Of a stretch of 5,120 nucleotides of DNA, positions 1-5,120 are shown piece by piece. This DNA comes from an uncultured Oscillospiraceae bacterium (GTDB lineage: Bacteria; Bacillota; Clostridia; Oscillospirales; Ruminococcaceae): contig CAKSHT010000151.1 in the NCBI GenBank assembly GCA_934457235.1, positions 1 to 5,120 on the forward strand, in the 5' to 3' direction. The notes below the pieces were generated by a model. That model did no database searches. It was not told where the DNA came from and saw only the letters and a program-made list of their open reading frames with translations. The translations under genes and the position numbers were made by a program. How positions within the stretch are numbered: the first letter of the stretch is position 1; every line of letters begins with the position of its first letter.

Positions 1-948
1 CCCTGAATCGGAGTATTTCAAGGCGTTGTCAAGCAGTATTGAAGTCAGCTTCTGGAATGCTCCCATATTTCCGACTATGCTTACATTATCGTCGATATCC
101 TGCTCAAGCGTTTTCCCGGCAGCACGAGCGGTCATGGCAAACGCCTCCGCGATCTCCCACGCCGTATCGGAAAGCGAAAACTCCGTACACTCGCGGAACG
201 GCTGTTCCTCGGAAAGCCTTGACAGCATCACAAGCTCGTTGACCAGTCCAGAGAGCCGCTCCGACTGGCGGCGGATATTCTCCACCCACTCGTTGCCGGG
301 TATCTCCATGTCAAGAACATCGGCGCTTGCCGAGATTGCGGTTATCGGCGTTTTAAGCTCGTGGTCGGCATCGGTTATAAAACGCTTCTGCTGTTCTATG
401 TTACGCACGAACGGCTCAGTAACACGCTTTGAGAATATCGCCACTAGGACCCCGACAGCCGCAAGACAGATAAATCCAACGCCGCAGGATACCACCAGCA
501 GCGTGCGCATAAAGCCTTGCTCCTGCGAAATATTCAGGAACACAAGACTGCTTCCGCTGTCCGTGCTCTGCACAAGAAAACGGTACTCCCCTATGCTTCC
601 TTTCTCCCTGCCGGAAGCAAATACTCTCCGGGCGTAATCCTCCGCCTGCTCTTTGGTGACACTCTTTACGAAATCAACATTCAGCGAAGATATCGTGCCG
701 TTCGCGGAAATATTGACCGTAAAATAACGCATCATATAGCGCATTTCCGGAGAACCGCCGAACGGCTTGCCACGATCATCGCGCGGCGTCTGTCCATCGT
801 GCTGCGACAACATCAGCATGGTGTTGTCCGTGCGGTCGATGGTCACGATGTAATTCCACATATTTATACCGAAGATAAGCACTGCAAGTACTGCGCTGAC
901 TGCCACCAGCGCCGAGAGCACGAACCTCCGGCGGAGCTTTTTCAGCAT
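1..948 (-). CDS. Membrane sensor histidine kinase (HisKA type), C-terminus cut off by window edge
   Basis: Sensor kinase expected to autophosphorylate on His and pass phosphate to the regulator encoded just upstream. The reverse-strand reading frame is open from an ATG at 948 to base 1 (316 codons) and continues outside the window. Visible parts: a short basic N-terminus, membrane helix about 9-31, an extracytoplasmic stretch about 32-147, and a second membrane helix about 149-172. The H-box is DADHELKTP with phospho-acceptor His196. The N-box of the HATPase domain, LLDNALKYS, follows with Asn308. The G1, F and G2 boxes lie beyond the edge. Only about 24 residues separate the second helix from His196, so there is no room for a full HAMP domain. 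The start is supported by GGAGG at 960-956, 7 nt upstream. It overlaps the regulator's stop by 7 bp (ATGCTGA), implying translational coupling. The signal sensed cannot be told from sequence; the outer region matches no domain I recognise. Confidence 0.95.
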   Translation of the reverse strand, partial: MLKKLRRRFVLSALVAVSAVLAVLIFGINMWNYIVTIDRTDNTMLMLSQHDGQTPRDDRGKPFGGSPEMRYMMRYFTVNISANGTISSLNVDFVKSVTKEQAEDYARRVFASGREKGSIGEYRFLVQSTDSGSSLVFLNISQEQGFMRTLLVVSCGVGFICLAAVGVLVAIFSKRVTEPFVRNIEQQKRFITDADHELKTPITAISASADVLDMEIPGNEWVENIRRQSERLSGLVNELVMLSRLSEEQPFRECTEFSLSDTAWEIAEAFAMTARAAGKTLEQDIDDNVSIVGNMGAFQKLTSILLDNALKYSDSG

Positions 949-1616
949 CGCGGCACCTCCAGTGAATAACCGGCGCCGCGCACCGTACGCAGCTCAATAT
1001 CCGAACCTATCACCCTCAGCTTCTTACGCAGGAAGCCTATGTAAGTCCACACGACATCGTTAGACGTGCTGCTGTCGAATCCCCAGACCCTGTCCATGAT
1101 GAATTCCGTGGAAAATATTCTGCGCGGATTACGCATGAAAAGTTCCATTATCTGAAACTCCTTGTTGTTCAGCTGCACTGTGCTCCGGCAGGATAACTCA
1201 TATGTATCGCAGGAAAGTCTGGTCGCGCCGCAGACTATTTCCGGGGAAATATAGCTTCCGCTGCGCCGGGACAGAGCCTTTATCCGGGCGATGAATTCCG
1301 CCGTGGCGAACGGCTTTGGCAGATAATCGTCAGCGCCCGCATTAAGACCTGCGACTCTGTCGTCTACCTCGGATTTCGCCGTCAGAAGCATTACCGGCGT
1401 TCTGTCGCCGGCGGCGCGTATATGCTTCAGCACCTCTATCCCATCGAGCTTCGGCATCATTATGTCGAGCACGATCACATCGTATTTGCCTGCATTCAGA
1501 TAATTGAGCGCTTCCTCTCCGTCTGCGGCTGTGTCCACTGTGAATTTACTGCGCTCCAGCAGTGCCCGGAGCGCCTTTGATATCATTACCTCGTCCTCGG
1601 CTATCAGTACCCTCAT
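942..1616 (-). CDS. OmpR/PhoB-family response regulator
   Basis: DNA-binding response regulator, 224 residues from the preferred start. The receiver domain is about 1-115: acidic pocket E7-D8, phospho-acceptor Asp51 in VLDIMMPKLDG, switch residues Thr79 and Tyr98, and conserved Lys101 in LPKPF. The winged-helix effector is about 126-222, with the recognition-helix region SNDVVWTYIGFLRKKL (185-200) and the wing motif TVRGAGYSLE near the end. Length is normal for the family. An in-frame ATG lies 8 codons further upstream (1640-1638), but it has no ribosome binding site and sits about where transcription from the TATAAT at 1652-1647 should begin. The ATG at 1616 gives the usual MRVLIAEDE opening and has a purine-rich AAAGGCGGGG at 1630-1621. 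The gene is first in an operon with the histidine kinase, its probable partner. Target genes beyond its own promoter are unknown. Confidence 0.95.
   Translation of the reverse strand: MRVLIAEDEVMISKALRALLERSKFTVDTAADGEEALNYLNAGKYDVIVLDIMMPKLDGIEVLKHIRAAGDRTPVMLLTAKSEVDDRVAGLNAGADDYLPKPFATAEFIARIKALSRRSGSYISPEIVCGATRLSCDTYELSCRSTVQLNNKEFQIMELFMRNPRRIFSTEFIMDRVWGFDSSTSNDVVWTYIGFLRKKLRVIGSDIELRTVRGAGYSLEVPRC
956..960 (-). promoter_or_regulatory. Ribosome binding site of the histidine kinase, inside the regulator gene
   Basis: A strong GGAGG lies 7 nt before the kinase ATG at 948 and within the last codons of the regulator. With the 7 bp gene overlap it implies coupled or reinitiated translation that keeps kinase and regulator levels linked. 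Confidence 0.8.
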
Positions 1617-1620
1617 ATTA

Positions 1621-1630
1621 CCCCGCCTTT
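1621..1630 (-). promoter_or_regulatory. Ribosome binding site deciding the regulator start
   Basis: The reverse strand reads AAAGGCGGGG followed by TAAT and ATG at 1616. No comparable purine-rich sequence precedes the alternative ATG at 1640, where the upstream bases are ATAATTGACTT. This favours the shorter protein. Confidence 0.6.
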
Positions 1631-1646
1631 CATCTTTCATAAGTCA

Positions 1647-1652
1647 ATTATA
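1647..1652 (-). promoter_or_regulatory. -10 box of the two-component operon promoter
   Basis: A perfect TATAAT on the reverse strand lies 30 bp upstream of the regulator start at 1616. At 17-18 bp spacing the -35 position reads AACTGG or CAACTG, a poor match to TTGACA, and there is no TGn extension. A strong -10 with a weak -35 suggests activator dependence. The expected transcription start is near 1640, giving a leader of roughly 24 nt. Confidence 0.6.
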
Positions 1653-1663
1653 ATACATGACCC

Positions 1664-1691
1664 TGAAAACCAGTTGAAAAAATACTGAAAA
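1664..1691 (-). promoter_or_regulatory. Candidate OmpR/PhoB-type operator: three TGAAAA direct repeats, 11 bp period
   Basis: On the plus strand TGAAAA occurs at 1664-1669, 1675-1680 and 1686-1691 (TTTTCA on the transcribed-gene strand). Each copy is separated by exactly 5 bases, so the period is 11 bp, one helical turn. The outer two copies extend to CTGAAAAC. The proximal repeat ends 11 bp before the -10 box, where PhoB-like activators bind in place of a -35 element. Known of the family: OmpR/PhoB regulators bind head-to-tail to direct repeats about 10-11 bp apart. Inferred: the neighbouring regulator binds here and controls its own operon. Confidence 0.55.
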
Positions 1692-1752
1692 CAAATCACT
1701 TATTTACGATTTTTGCAGAGCATATGTACCGATAAGTCCGGACGTCAGCATT

Positions 1753-1778
1753 GCCAATCAGCAAAGCCTGTTATTGGC
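1753..1778. repeat. Inverted repeat GCCAAT / ATTGGC
   Basis: GCCAAT at 1753-1758 is answered by ATTGGC at 1773-1778 across a 14-base loop. With only 6 bp of stem it could be a protein-binding site or chance. It lies about 100 bp upstream of the expected transcription start of the regulator operon. Confidence 0.3.
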
Positions 1779-1790
1779 TAATCTATCTGC

Positions 1791-1822
1791 GCAATACACG
1801 CACAATCTTTGTGCGGTATTGC
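1791..1822. repeat. Long imperfect hairpin, no T-tract
   Basis: The left arm GCAATACACGCACAA (1791-1805) pairs with TTGTGCGGTATTGC (1809-1822): 14 base pairs with one bulged A and a TCT loop. Neither strand has a run of T after the stem, so it is not a standard intrinsic terminator. It may be structure in a transcript, a binding site, or the remnant of a repeat family. Confidence 0.6.
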
Positions 1823-1916
1823 CCTTAATAAGTGTGTACTGCATAGATGGTTATACTGTTTTTCTTGCGTTTTCTGTCTTTTTTTCGGCTTTCGGTTTCC
1901 TCGCTGCTTATTATTC

Positions 1917-1955
1917 AAAAAGCCATCTTTCTTTTTCTACGAAAGATGGCTTTTT
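1917..1955. terminator. Bidirectional intrinsic terminator (distal)
   Basis: The perfect 15 bp stem has arms 1917-1931 (AAAAAGCCATCTTTC) and 1941-1955, with a 9-base loop. The flanking A-run and T-run give a T-tract on both strands. On the minus strand it is the second terminator met after the propeller/HD-GYP gene. On the plus strand it would stop any transcript coming from the regulator side. Confidence 0.85.
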
Positions 1956-1967
1956 CGATATACAATA

Positions 1968-1999
1968 AAAAAGGAGCAGTCGGACAACCGCTCCTTTTT
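1968..1999. terminator. Bidirectional intrinsic terminator (proximal to the HD-GYP gene)
   Basis: The stem AAAAAGGAGC (1968-1977) pairs with GCTCCTTTTT (1990-1999) around a 12-base loop; an inner CGG/CCG pairing is an alternative. On the minus strand the hairpin is followed by TTTTTTATTG. It lies about 52 bp after the stop of the propeller/HD-GYP gene and is its expected terminator. It also has a T-run on the plus strand. Confidence 0.85.
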
Positions 2000-2051
2000 G
2001 TTATTTAAGGAATCCAGTTTCGACGTTTTTCCGTTGCGTCCGGTCTGTACC

Positions 2052-4979
2052 TTATTGCTCGTTATTCTGATCGGGGAGGATCATCGGCGCTGTTCCGTCC
2101 TCTATCATTGCTATCATATACGGCACGATGTTCGGGTCAAGCTGCGTTCCGGCGACGCGCTTCAGTTCAGCGATTATCACGTCTGACGGAAGGGAATTCC
2201 TGTAGCAGCGCTTGCTTGACATCGCATCGTAGGTATCGGCAACAGCGATTATCCTTGCGATAAGCGGTATTTCTTCGCCTTTAAGCCCTGCGTTGTATCC
2301 GGTGCCGTCATAGCGCTCGTGATGGTACTTCGCACCGTCCGCTATGTCCTTTATGGCGGTGAAGTTCTTGAGTATGGCTCCTCCGATGACCGGGTGCTGC
2401 TGTATCACACTGCGCTCCTCATCGGTTAGTTTACCGGGCTTTGTGAGTATGCTGTCCGGTACGCCTATTTTTCCTATATCATGCAGAAGCGCAACATAGT
2501 AAATGTGTTCCTGCTGCGCCGGCGTCCAGTTCATGCGGCGTGAGATTTCCTTTGAATACTGCGCCACCCGCAGTGAATGACCATTTGTGTACTTGTCCTT
2601 TGCGTCGATGGTGCCGCCGAATGTTTTCAGCGTCTGTTCAAGCATGTTCTGATATTCTTTCTGGCGGCGCTTGATTTTCTTTATCCTTGCGCGCAGGCAC
2701 AGCATGGTGATTGAAACCGTAACCAATACGGCGGCAAGTGCTATCAGCGCACGAAACCAATTCTGCTCCAGCAGCGACTTTTCCTTGTCGATCTTAACGA
2801 TATATTCCGTGCAGCTTTCGGGGTCGTCCGTAAGGCAGACTCTCATTCTGAAAGTATAGCTGCCGCCGGGAAGATTCGTATAACTCAGCGTGCCGCTTCT
2901 GGAGGTCTGGACGGTTTCCTCGTCGTCAAATCCCTCAAGGCTGCACCTTATTGTCAGGCGCGCAGAGGTGGAATACGACAGCGCCGCGTAATCAATGCTT
3001 ACTCTCTTTGCGTTATACGGTATCGTTATTGCTTCCGGGTGCTCATAGACTGTGTTGTCAACCGTCAACTGGTTCACAATGCACTTCGGGAGCACCGACT
3101 CCGGCTGCTGAAAATCGAATATGCTTATACCGTTTTTGGTGGAAATATACAGGCTACCTTCCGGGGAGAGCCAGTGCCATGTGTTGGCAAAAAGCGAGCC
3201 GGAAAGTCCGTTGTTGAAGCCGAAATCTAAGCCCGCCGCGCCGTTGTTGTCAATAACATCCTGCCTGTCGAACGCCATTATCCCGTTGTTTTGCAGGCAA
3301 TACAGCTTTCCGTCGCGCAGGTACATATCGAAGATATTTCCTGCCTGCTTTTTAAGGTTGTCAAGAGCACGGTATCCGGTTCCGTCATAGTATTCCAGTC
3401 CGCTGCCAGTGCTTATGAAATAGCAGCCGTCCTGGGAATCCCTTATCATTCTGAGAATAACTCCGCTGGCGGGATTTCCGCTGCCGAATGATGACAGCTC
3501 ACCGTTTTTCAGTTCGTAAATCCCGCCGCCGTCCGTTCCAATGAGAAGAGAACCATCGGATGTTTCCAGCATGCAAAGTATCGCGATGTGCCCCAGACCC
3601 TCGACCTGTTCAACTGTTCCATCACGTCGGATAAGATTTTCACCGTTCTGCGTTCCCACTGCGATAGTTCCGTCGGACAGTTCCGTGATAACTCGTGCAC
3701 TGTCGTTGCTCAATCCGCTTTCTGCGCTCCACGAAGTAACCGAGCCATCGTCCTGATCAAAACACAGTACCGGTGTGTGAGAATACGAGGCTATCCACAC
3801 GCGTCCATCGCTTCCGCTGATGATATTACGCACCCTTATGCCGTCAAGTCTGGCCGTAAGTTCGTTCTTTACCGGATTCCAGTCAGCATCGTAAATCAGC
3901 AGTCCCTTATCGGTTCCTATATAAAACAGGTCGTGCGATTTTGTAAGCGTGTTAATGCGGTAATCTGAAAGGTCTGATTTTAATCCCGGATATATGAAGC
4001 TGCCCTGCGAATAATTTATGACGCCGTTTTCAGCCGATGCCAGCCACACGTTTCCCTCATAATCAATGCAGGAGCTCATGACCGACGCGGCGCTCTGTGT
4101 TTCATCAAATACGGTCAGTTTTCCGTCACTGTCTATTATTCCGAAGCCGTTCAGGGCATTTATCATCGCGCTTCCGTCCGCCGTTGACATGATGCTGTTT
4201 ATTGTGGATATTCCACCAGTGTCAAACAAATCAACAACAATATCTGAATTTGAAAGGTTCTGTCCGGTAAAGTCTATTCTGGCAACGGTGTTCCCGTCTG
4301 AACCGCACCATATCACGCCGTCATAGCCGGTACTGAAACAATATATGTCCTCATCGGGGAAAAACACATCGCTGCTGATATGATCGATAAGCCTGCCGTC
4401 CGCAGACAATACTACCGCGCCGGTATTTACCGAGGCCCATATTCTTCCGTATTTATCGACGGCAGCGGAATAAAAGGTCACTCCCTTTAACTGCTCGTCA
4501 TTGAACACTTTCATTTTCCCGTTGGAAATGCACGCCATTCCCGTAGAGGATGCAACGATCACTTCTCCGCCGGGATTTTCAGTGAAGTTCCTGACACAGA
4601 GTATACTGTCGTCCGGCTGACCTTCTGGCTGCACAAACGAGCCGTTTTCCCTTACATAAACGCCCTTATCATTGGAACCTATCCACAGCCTGCCGGTCGT
4701 ATCTACATAAAGCGAGCGCACAGTAGACGTTGGGATAAGCCCCTCATCGCTGAAATTTCTGAACTCCGTTCCATCGTAACGTATAAGCCCGGCGTAGCTT
4801 CCTATCCAGATGTATCCGTCCGGTGTCTGTACAACAGCATTTGCTTCTCCCGTCGGAAGTCCGTTGCGGTCATTGTATACGGAAACGACGCATGAAACAG
4901 GATCTGCTGCGGCAACAGGTAATGTTATTGCATTCAGGGCAGTTACTACCGCCAGTATGACAGACAGGATTCTTTCCAT
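2052..4979 (-). CDS. Transmembrane beta-propeller sensor with Y_Y_Y domain and HD-GYP output
   Basis: Putative ligand-controlled cyclic-di-GMP phosphodiesterase, 975 residues. A signal peptide (about 1-25, ending AAA) precedes fourteen Reg_prop-like blade motifs of the form G-x-(I/V/L)-W-(I/L)-(G/A)-S...G. They begin near residues 55, 96, 138, 178, 221, 269, 309, 350, 392, 437, 476, 518, 557 and 608, as expected for two seven-bladed propellers. A Y_Y_Y domain (about 633-732, with LPGGSYTFRMRV) leads to one membrane helix (about 742-762), a basic helical linker (763-787) and an HD-GYP domain (about 788-960). Metal-site residues visible: His801, His833-Asp834 in HDIGK with Lys837, His862, His886-His887 and Asp915. 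The signature reads HHERYDGTGYN, with Asn where Pro is usual. The propellers should lie outside the cell and the HD-GYP domain inside. The start is backed by GGAG 6 nt upstream and by the signal peptide. It appears to be a single-gene unit. The ligand is unknown; in Bacteroides relatives such sensors bind oligosaccharides. Confidence 0.93.
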   Translation of the reverse strand: MERILSVILAVVTALNAITLPVAAADPVSCVVSVYNDRNGLPTGEANAVVQTPDGYIWIGSYAGLIRYDGTEFRNFSDEGLIPTSTVRSLYVDTTGRLWIGSNDKGVYVRENGSFVQPEGQPDDSILCVRNFTENPGGEVIVASSTGMACISNGKMKVFNDEQLKGVTFYSAAVDKYGRIWASVNTGAVVLSADGRLIDHISSDVFFPDEDIYCFSTGYDGVIWCGSDGNTVARIDFTGQNLSNSDIVVDLFDTGGISTINSIMSTADGSAMINALNGFGIIDSDGKLTVFDETQSAASVMSSCIDYEGNVWLASAENGVINYSQGSFIYPGLKSDLSDYRINTLTKSHDLFYIGTDKGLLIYDADWNPVKNELTARLDGIRVRNIISGSDGRVWIASYSHTPVLCFDQDDGSVTSWSAESGLSNDSARVITELSDGTIAVGTQNGENLIRRDGTVEQVEGLGHIAILCMLETSDGSLLIGTDGGGIYELKNGELSSFGSGNPASGVILRMIRDSQDGCYFISTGSGLEYYDGTGYRALDNLKKQAGNIFDMYLRDGKLYCLQNNGIMAFDRQDVIDNNGAAGLDFGFNNGLSGSLFANTWHWLSPEGSLYISTKNGISIFDFQQPESVLPKCIVNQLTVDNTVYEHPEAITIPYNAKRVSIDYAALSYSTSARLTIRCSLEGFDDEETVQTSRSGTLSYTNLPGGSYTFRMRVCLTDDPESCTEYIVKIDKEKSLLEQNWFRALIALAAVLVTVSITMLCLRARIKKIKRRQKEYQNMLEQTLKTFGGTIDAKDKYTNGHSLRVAQYSKEISRRMNWTPAQQEHIYYVALLHDIGKIGVPDSILTKPGKLTDEERSVIQQHPVIGGAILKNFTAIKDIADGAKYHHERYDGTGYNAGLKGEEIPLIARIIAVADTYDAMSSKRCYRNSLPSDVIIAELKRVAGTQLDPNIVPYMIAMIEDGTAPMILPDQNNEQ

Positions 4980-4985
4980 TTTTAT

Positions 4986-4989
4986 CTCC
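4986..4989 (-). promoter_or_regulatory. Ribosome binding site of the propeller/HD-GYP gene
   Basis: The reverse strand reads AAAAGGATCGGAG, then ATAAAA and ATG at 4979. GGAG with a 6 nt spacer fits a good Shine-Dalgarno site and confirms the start. Confidence 0.75.
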
Positions 4990-5024
4990 GATCCTTTTGC
5001 GCAATAAAGCCTTTTGCTAACACA

Positions 5025-5053
5025 ATTATATCACATATATGCCGTAAAGTCAA
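5025..5053 (-). promoter_or_regulatory. Sigma-A-type promoter of the propeller/HD-GYP gene
   Basis: On the reverse strand TTGACT (5053-5048) is followed after exactly 17 bp by TATAAT (5030-5025). The -10 box is extended by TGA directly before it. Expected transcription start is near 5018, giving a leader of about 39 nt, too short for a riboswitch. Near-consensus elements suggest strong basal expression unless repressed. Confidence 0.85.
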
Positions 5054-5061
5054 TATAAGCT

Positions 5062-5087
5062 GTGATGCGTGGAGCGCATACATCACC
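5062..5087. repeat. Interrupted inverted repeat upstream of the HD-GYP promoter
   Basis: ATGCG (5065-5069) pairs with CGCAT (5075-5079) around TGGAG. The flanks GTG(AT) and (AT)CAC extend the symmetry with a short insertion on one side. It sits directly upstream of the -35 box and could be an operator, but the match is short. Confidence 0.3.
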
Positions 5088-5120
5088 CGTCTTTAATGCA
5101 CACCAGAAGCATTGTAAGAC

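Larger units (their letters stand above)
1641..2051. other. Intergenic region without a credible gene
   Basis: This 411-base gap separates the regulator operon from the stop of the upstream minus-strand gene. From right to left it holds two tandem hairpin terminators, an A-free plus-strand tract (1856-1909), two inverted repeats (1791-1822 and 1753-1778), and the operon promoter and operator. Short open frames on the plus strand run through the terminator stems and have no ribosome binding site or family signature, so I call no protein here. A small RNA is possible but unproven. Confidence 0.7.

Noticed and set aside
26..637. 203-codon open frame on the plus strand opposite the histidine kinase
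   Set aside because: It is antisense to a clearly coding minus-strand frame with H-box and N-box motifs. Its translation is Ser/Arg/Thr-rich, with no domain pattern and no ribosome binding site.
517..969. 150-codon plus-strand open frame across the kinase start and regulator end
   Set aside because: It is a shadow of two real overlapping genes, has low-complexity His/Arg-rich composition, and lacks an initiation signal.
1809..2186. Plus-strand open frames (also 1774-1968) in the intergenic region
   Set aside because: They read through both terminator hairpins and into the 3' end of the HD-GYP gene. The peptide is Phe/Cys-rich because of the T-rich DNA and has no ribosome binding site.
3509..3700. 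Alternative-frame open frames inside the propeller gene (for example 3509-3700 minus, 3588-3968 plus)
   Set aside because: They lie wholly within a 975-codon frame that shows continuous blade repeats, so they are coding shadows.
3100..4820. Tandem DNA repeats in the propeller gene
   Set aside because: Repetition exists at protein motif level only. The DNA of the blades is too diverged to count as a nucleotide repeat or a CRISPR-like array.
4980..5024. Cyclic-di-GMP or other riboswitch in the leader of the HD-GYP gene
   Set aside because: The leader from the predicted start is only about 39 nt and shows no aptamer-like conserved core.
1..5120. Transposon ends, tRNA genes, CRISPR arrays or phage genes
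   Set aside because: No terminal inverted repeats with a transposase, no tRNA cloverleaf, and no regularly spaced identical repeats beyond the three short TGAAAA units were seen on either strand.

Overview
The window looks like chromosomal DNA of a Gram-positive anaerobe of the class Clostridia, perhaps Ruminococcaceae/Oscillospiraceae. This rests on a mid-range GC content, strong AGGAGG-type ribosome binding sites, a short-linker HisKA kinase paired with an OmpR-family regulator, and a Reg_prop/Y_Y_Y sensor joined to HD-GYP. The lineage is inferred from gene style only. All recognisable genes lie on the minus strand.

Right part (5120 to 2052): a well-formed sigma-A promoter (TTGACT, 17 bp, extended -10 TGATATAAT) drives one 975-residue gene. 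Its product has a signal peptide, fourteen propeller-blade motifs (enough for two seven-bladed beta-propellers), a Y_Y_Y immunoglobulin-like domain, one membrane helix and a cytoplasmic HD-GYP domain. The outer half is the sensor layout of Bacteroides hybrid two-component systems. Here it ends in a putative cyclic-di-GMP phosphodiesterase instead of a kinase and DNA-binding module. The gene appears to be monocistronic.

Middle (2051 to 1641): about 410 bases without a credible gene. It holds two tandem bidirectional intrinsic terminators, a 54-base tract with no A on the plus strand, two further inverted repeats, and the promoter region of the next operon. That promoter has a perfect TATAAT -10 box. 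In place of a good -35 box there are three TGAAAA direct repeats exactly 11 bp apart, the classic arrangement of an OmpR/PhoB-type operator.

Left part (1616 to 1): a two-gene operon. An OmpR/PhoB-family response regulator (224 residues) overlaps by 7 bp a membrane histidine kinase, which runs off the left edge after 316 residues. The kinase and regulator form a cognate pair, and the phased repeats suggest the regulator controls its own operon. The propeller/HD-GYP protein is a separate transcription unit. Any functional link between it and the two-component pair is only proximity.
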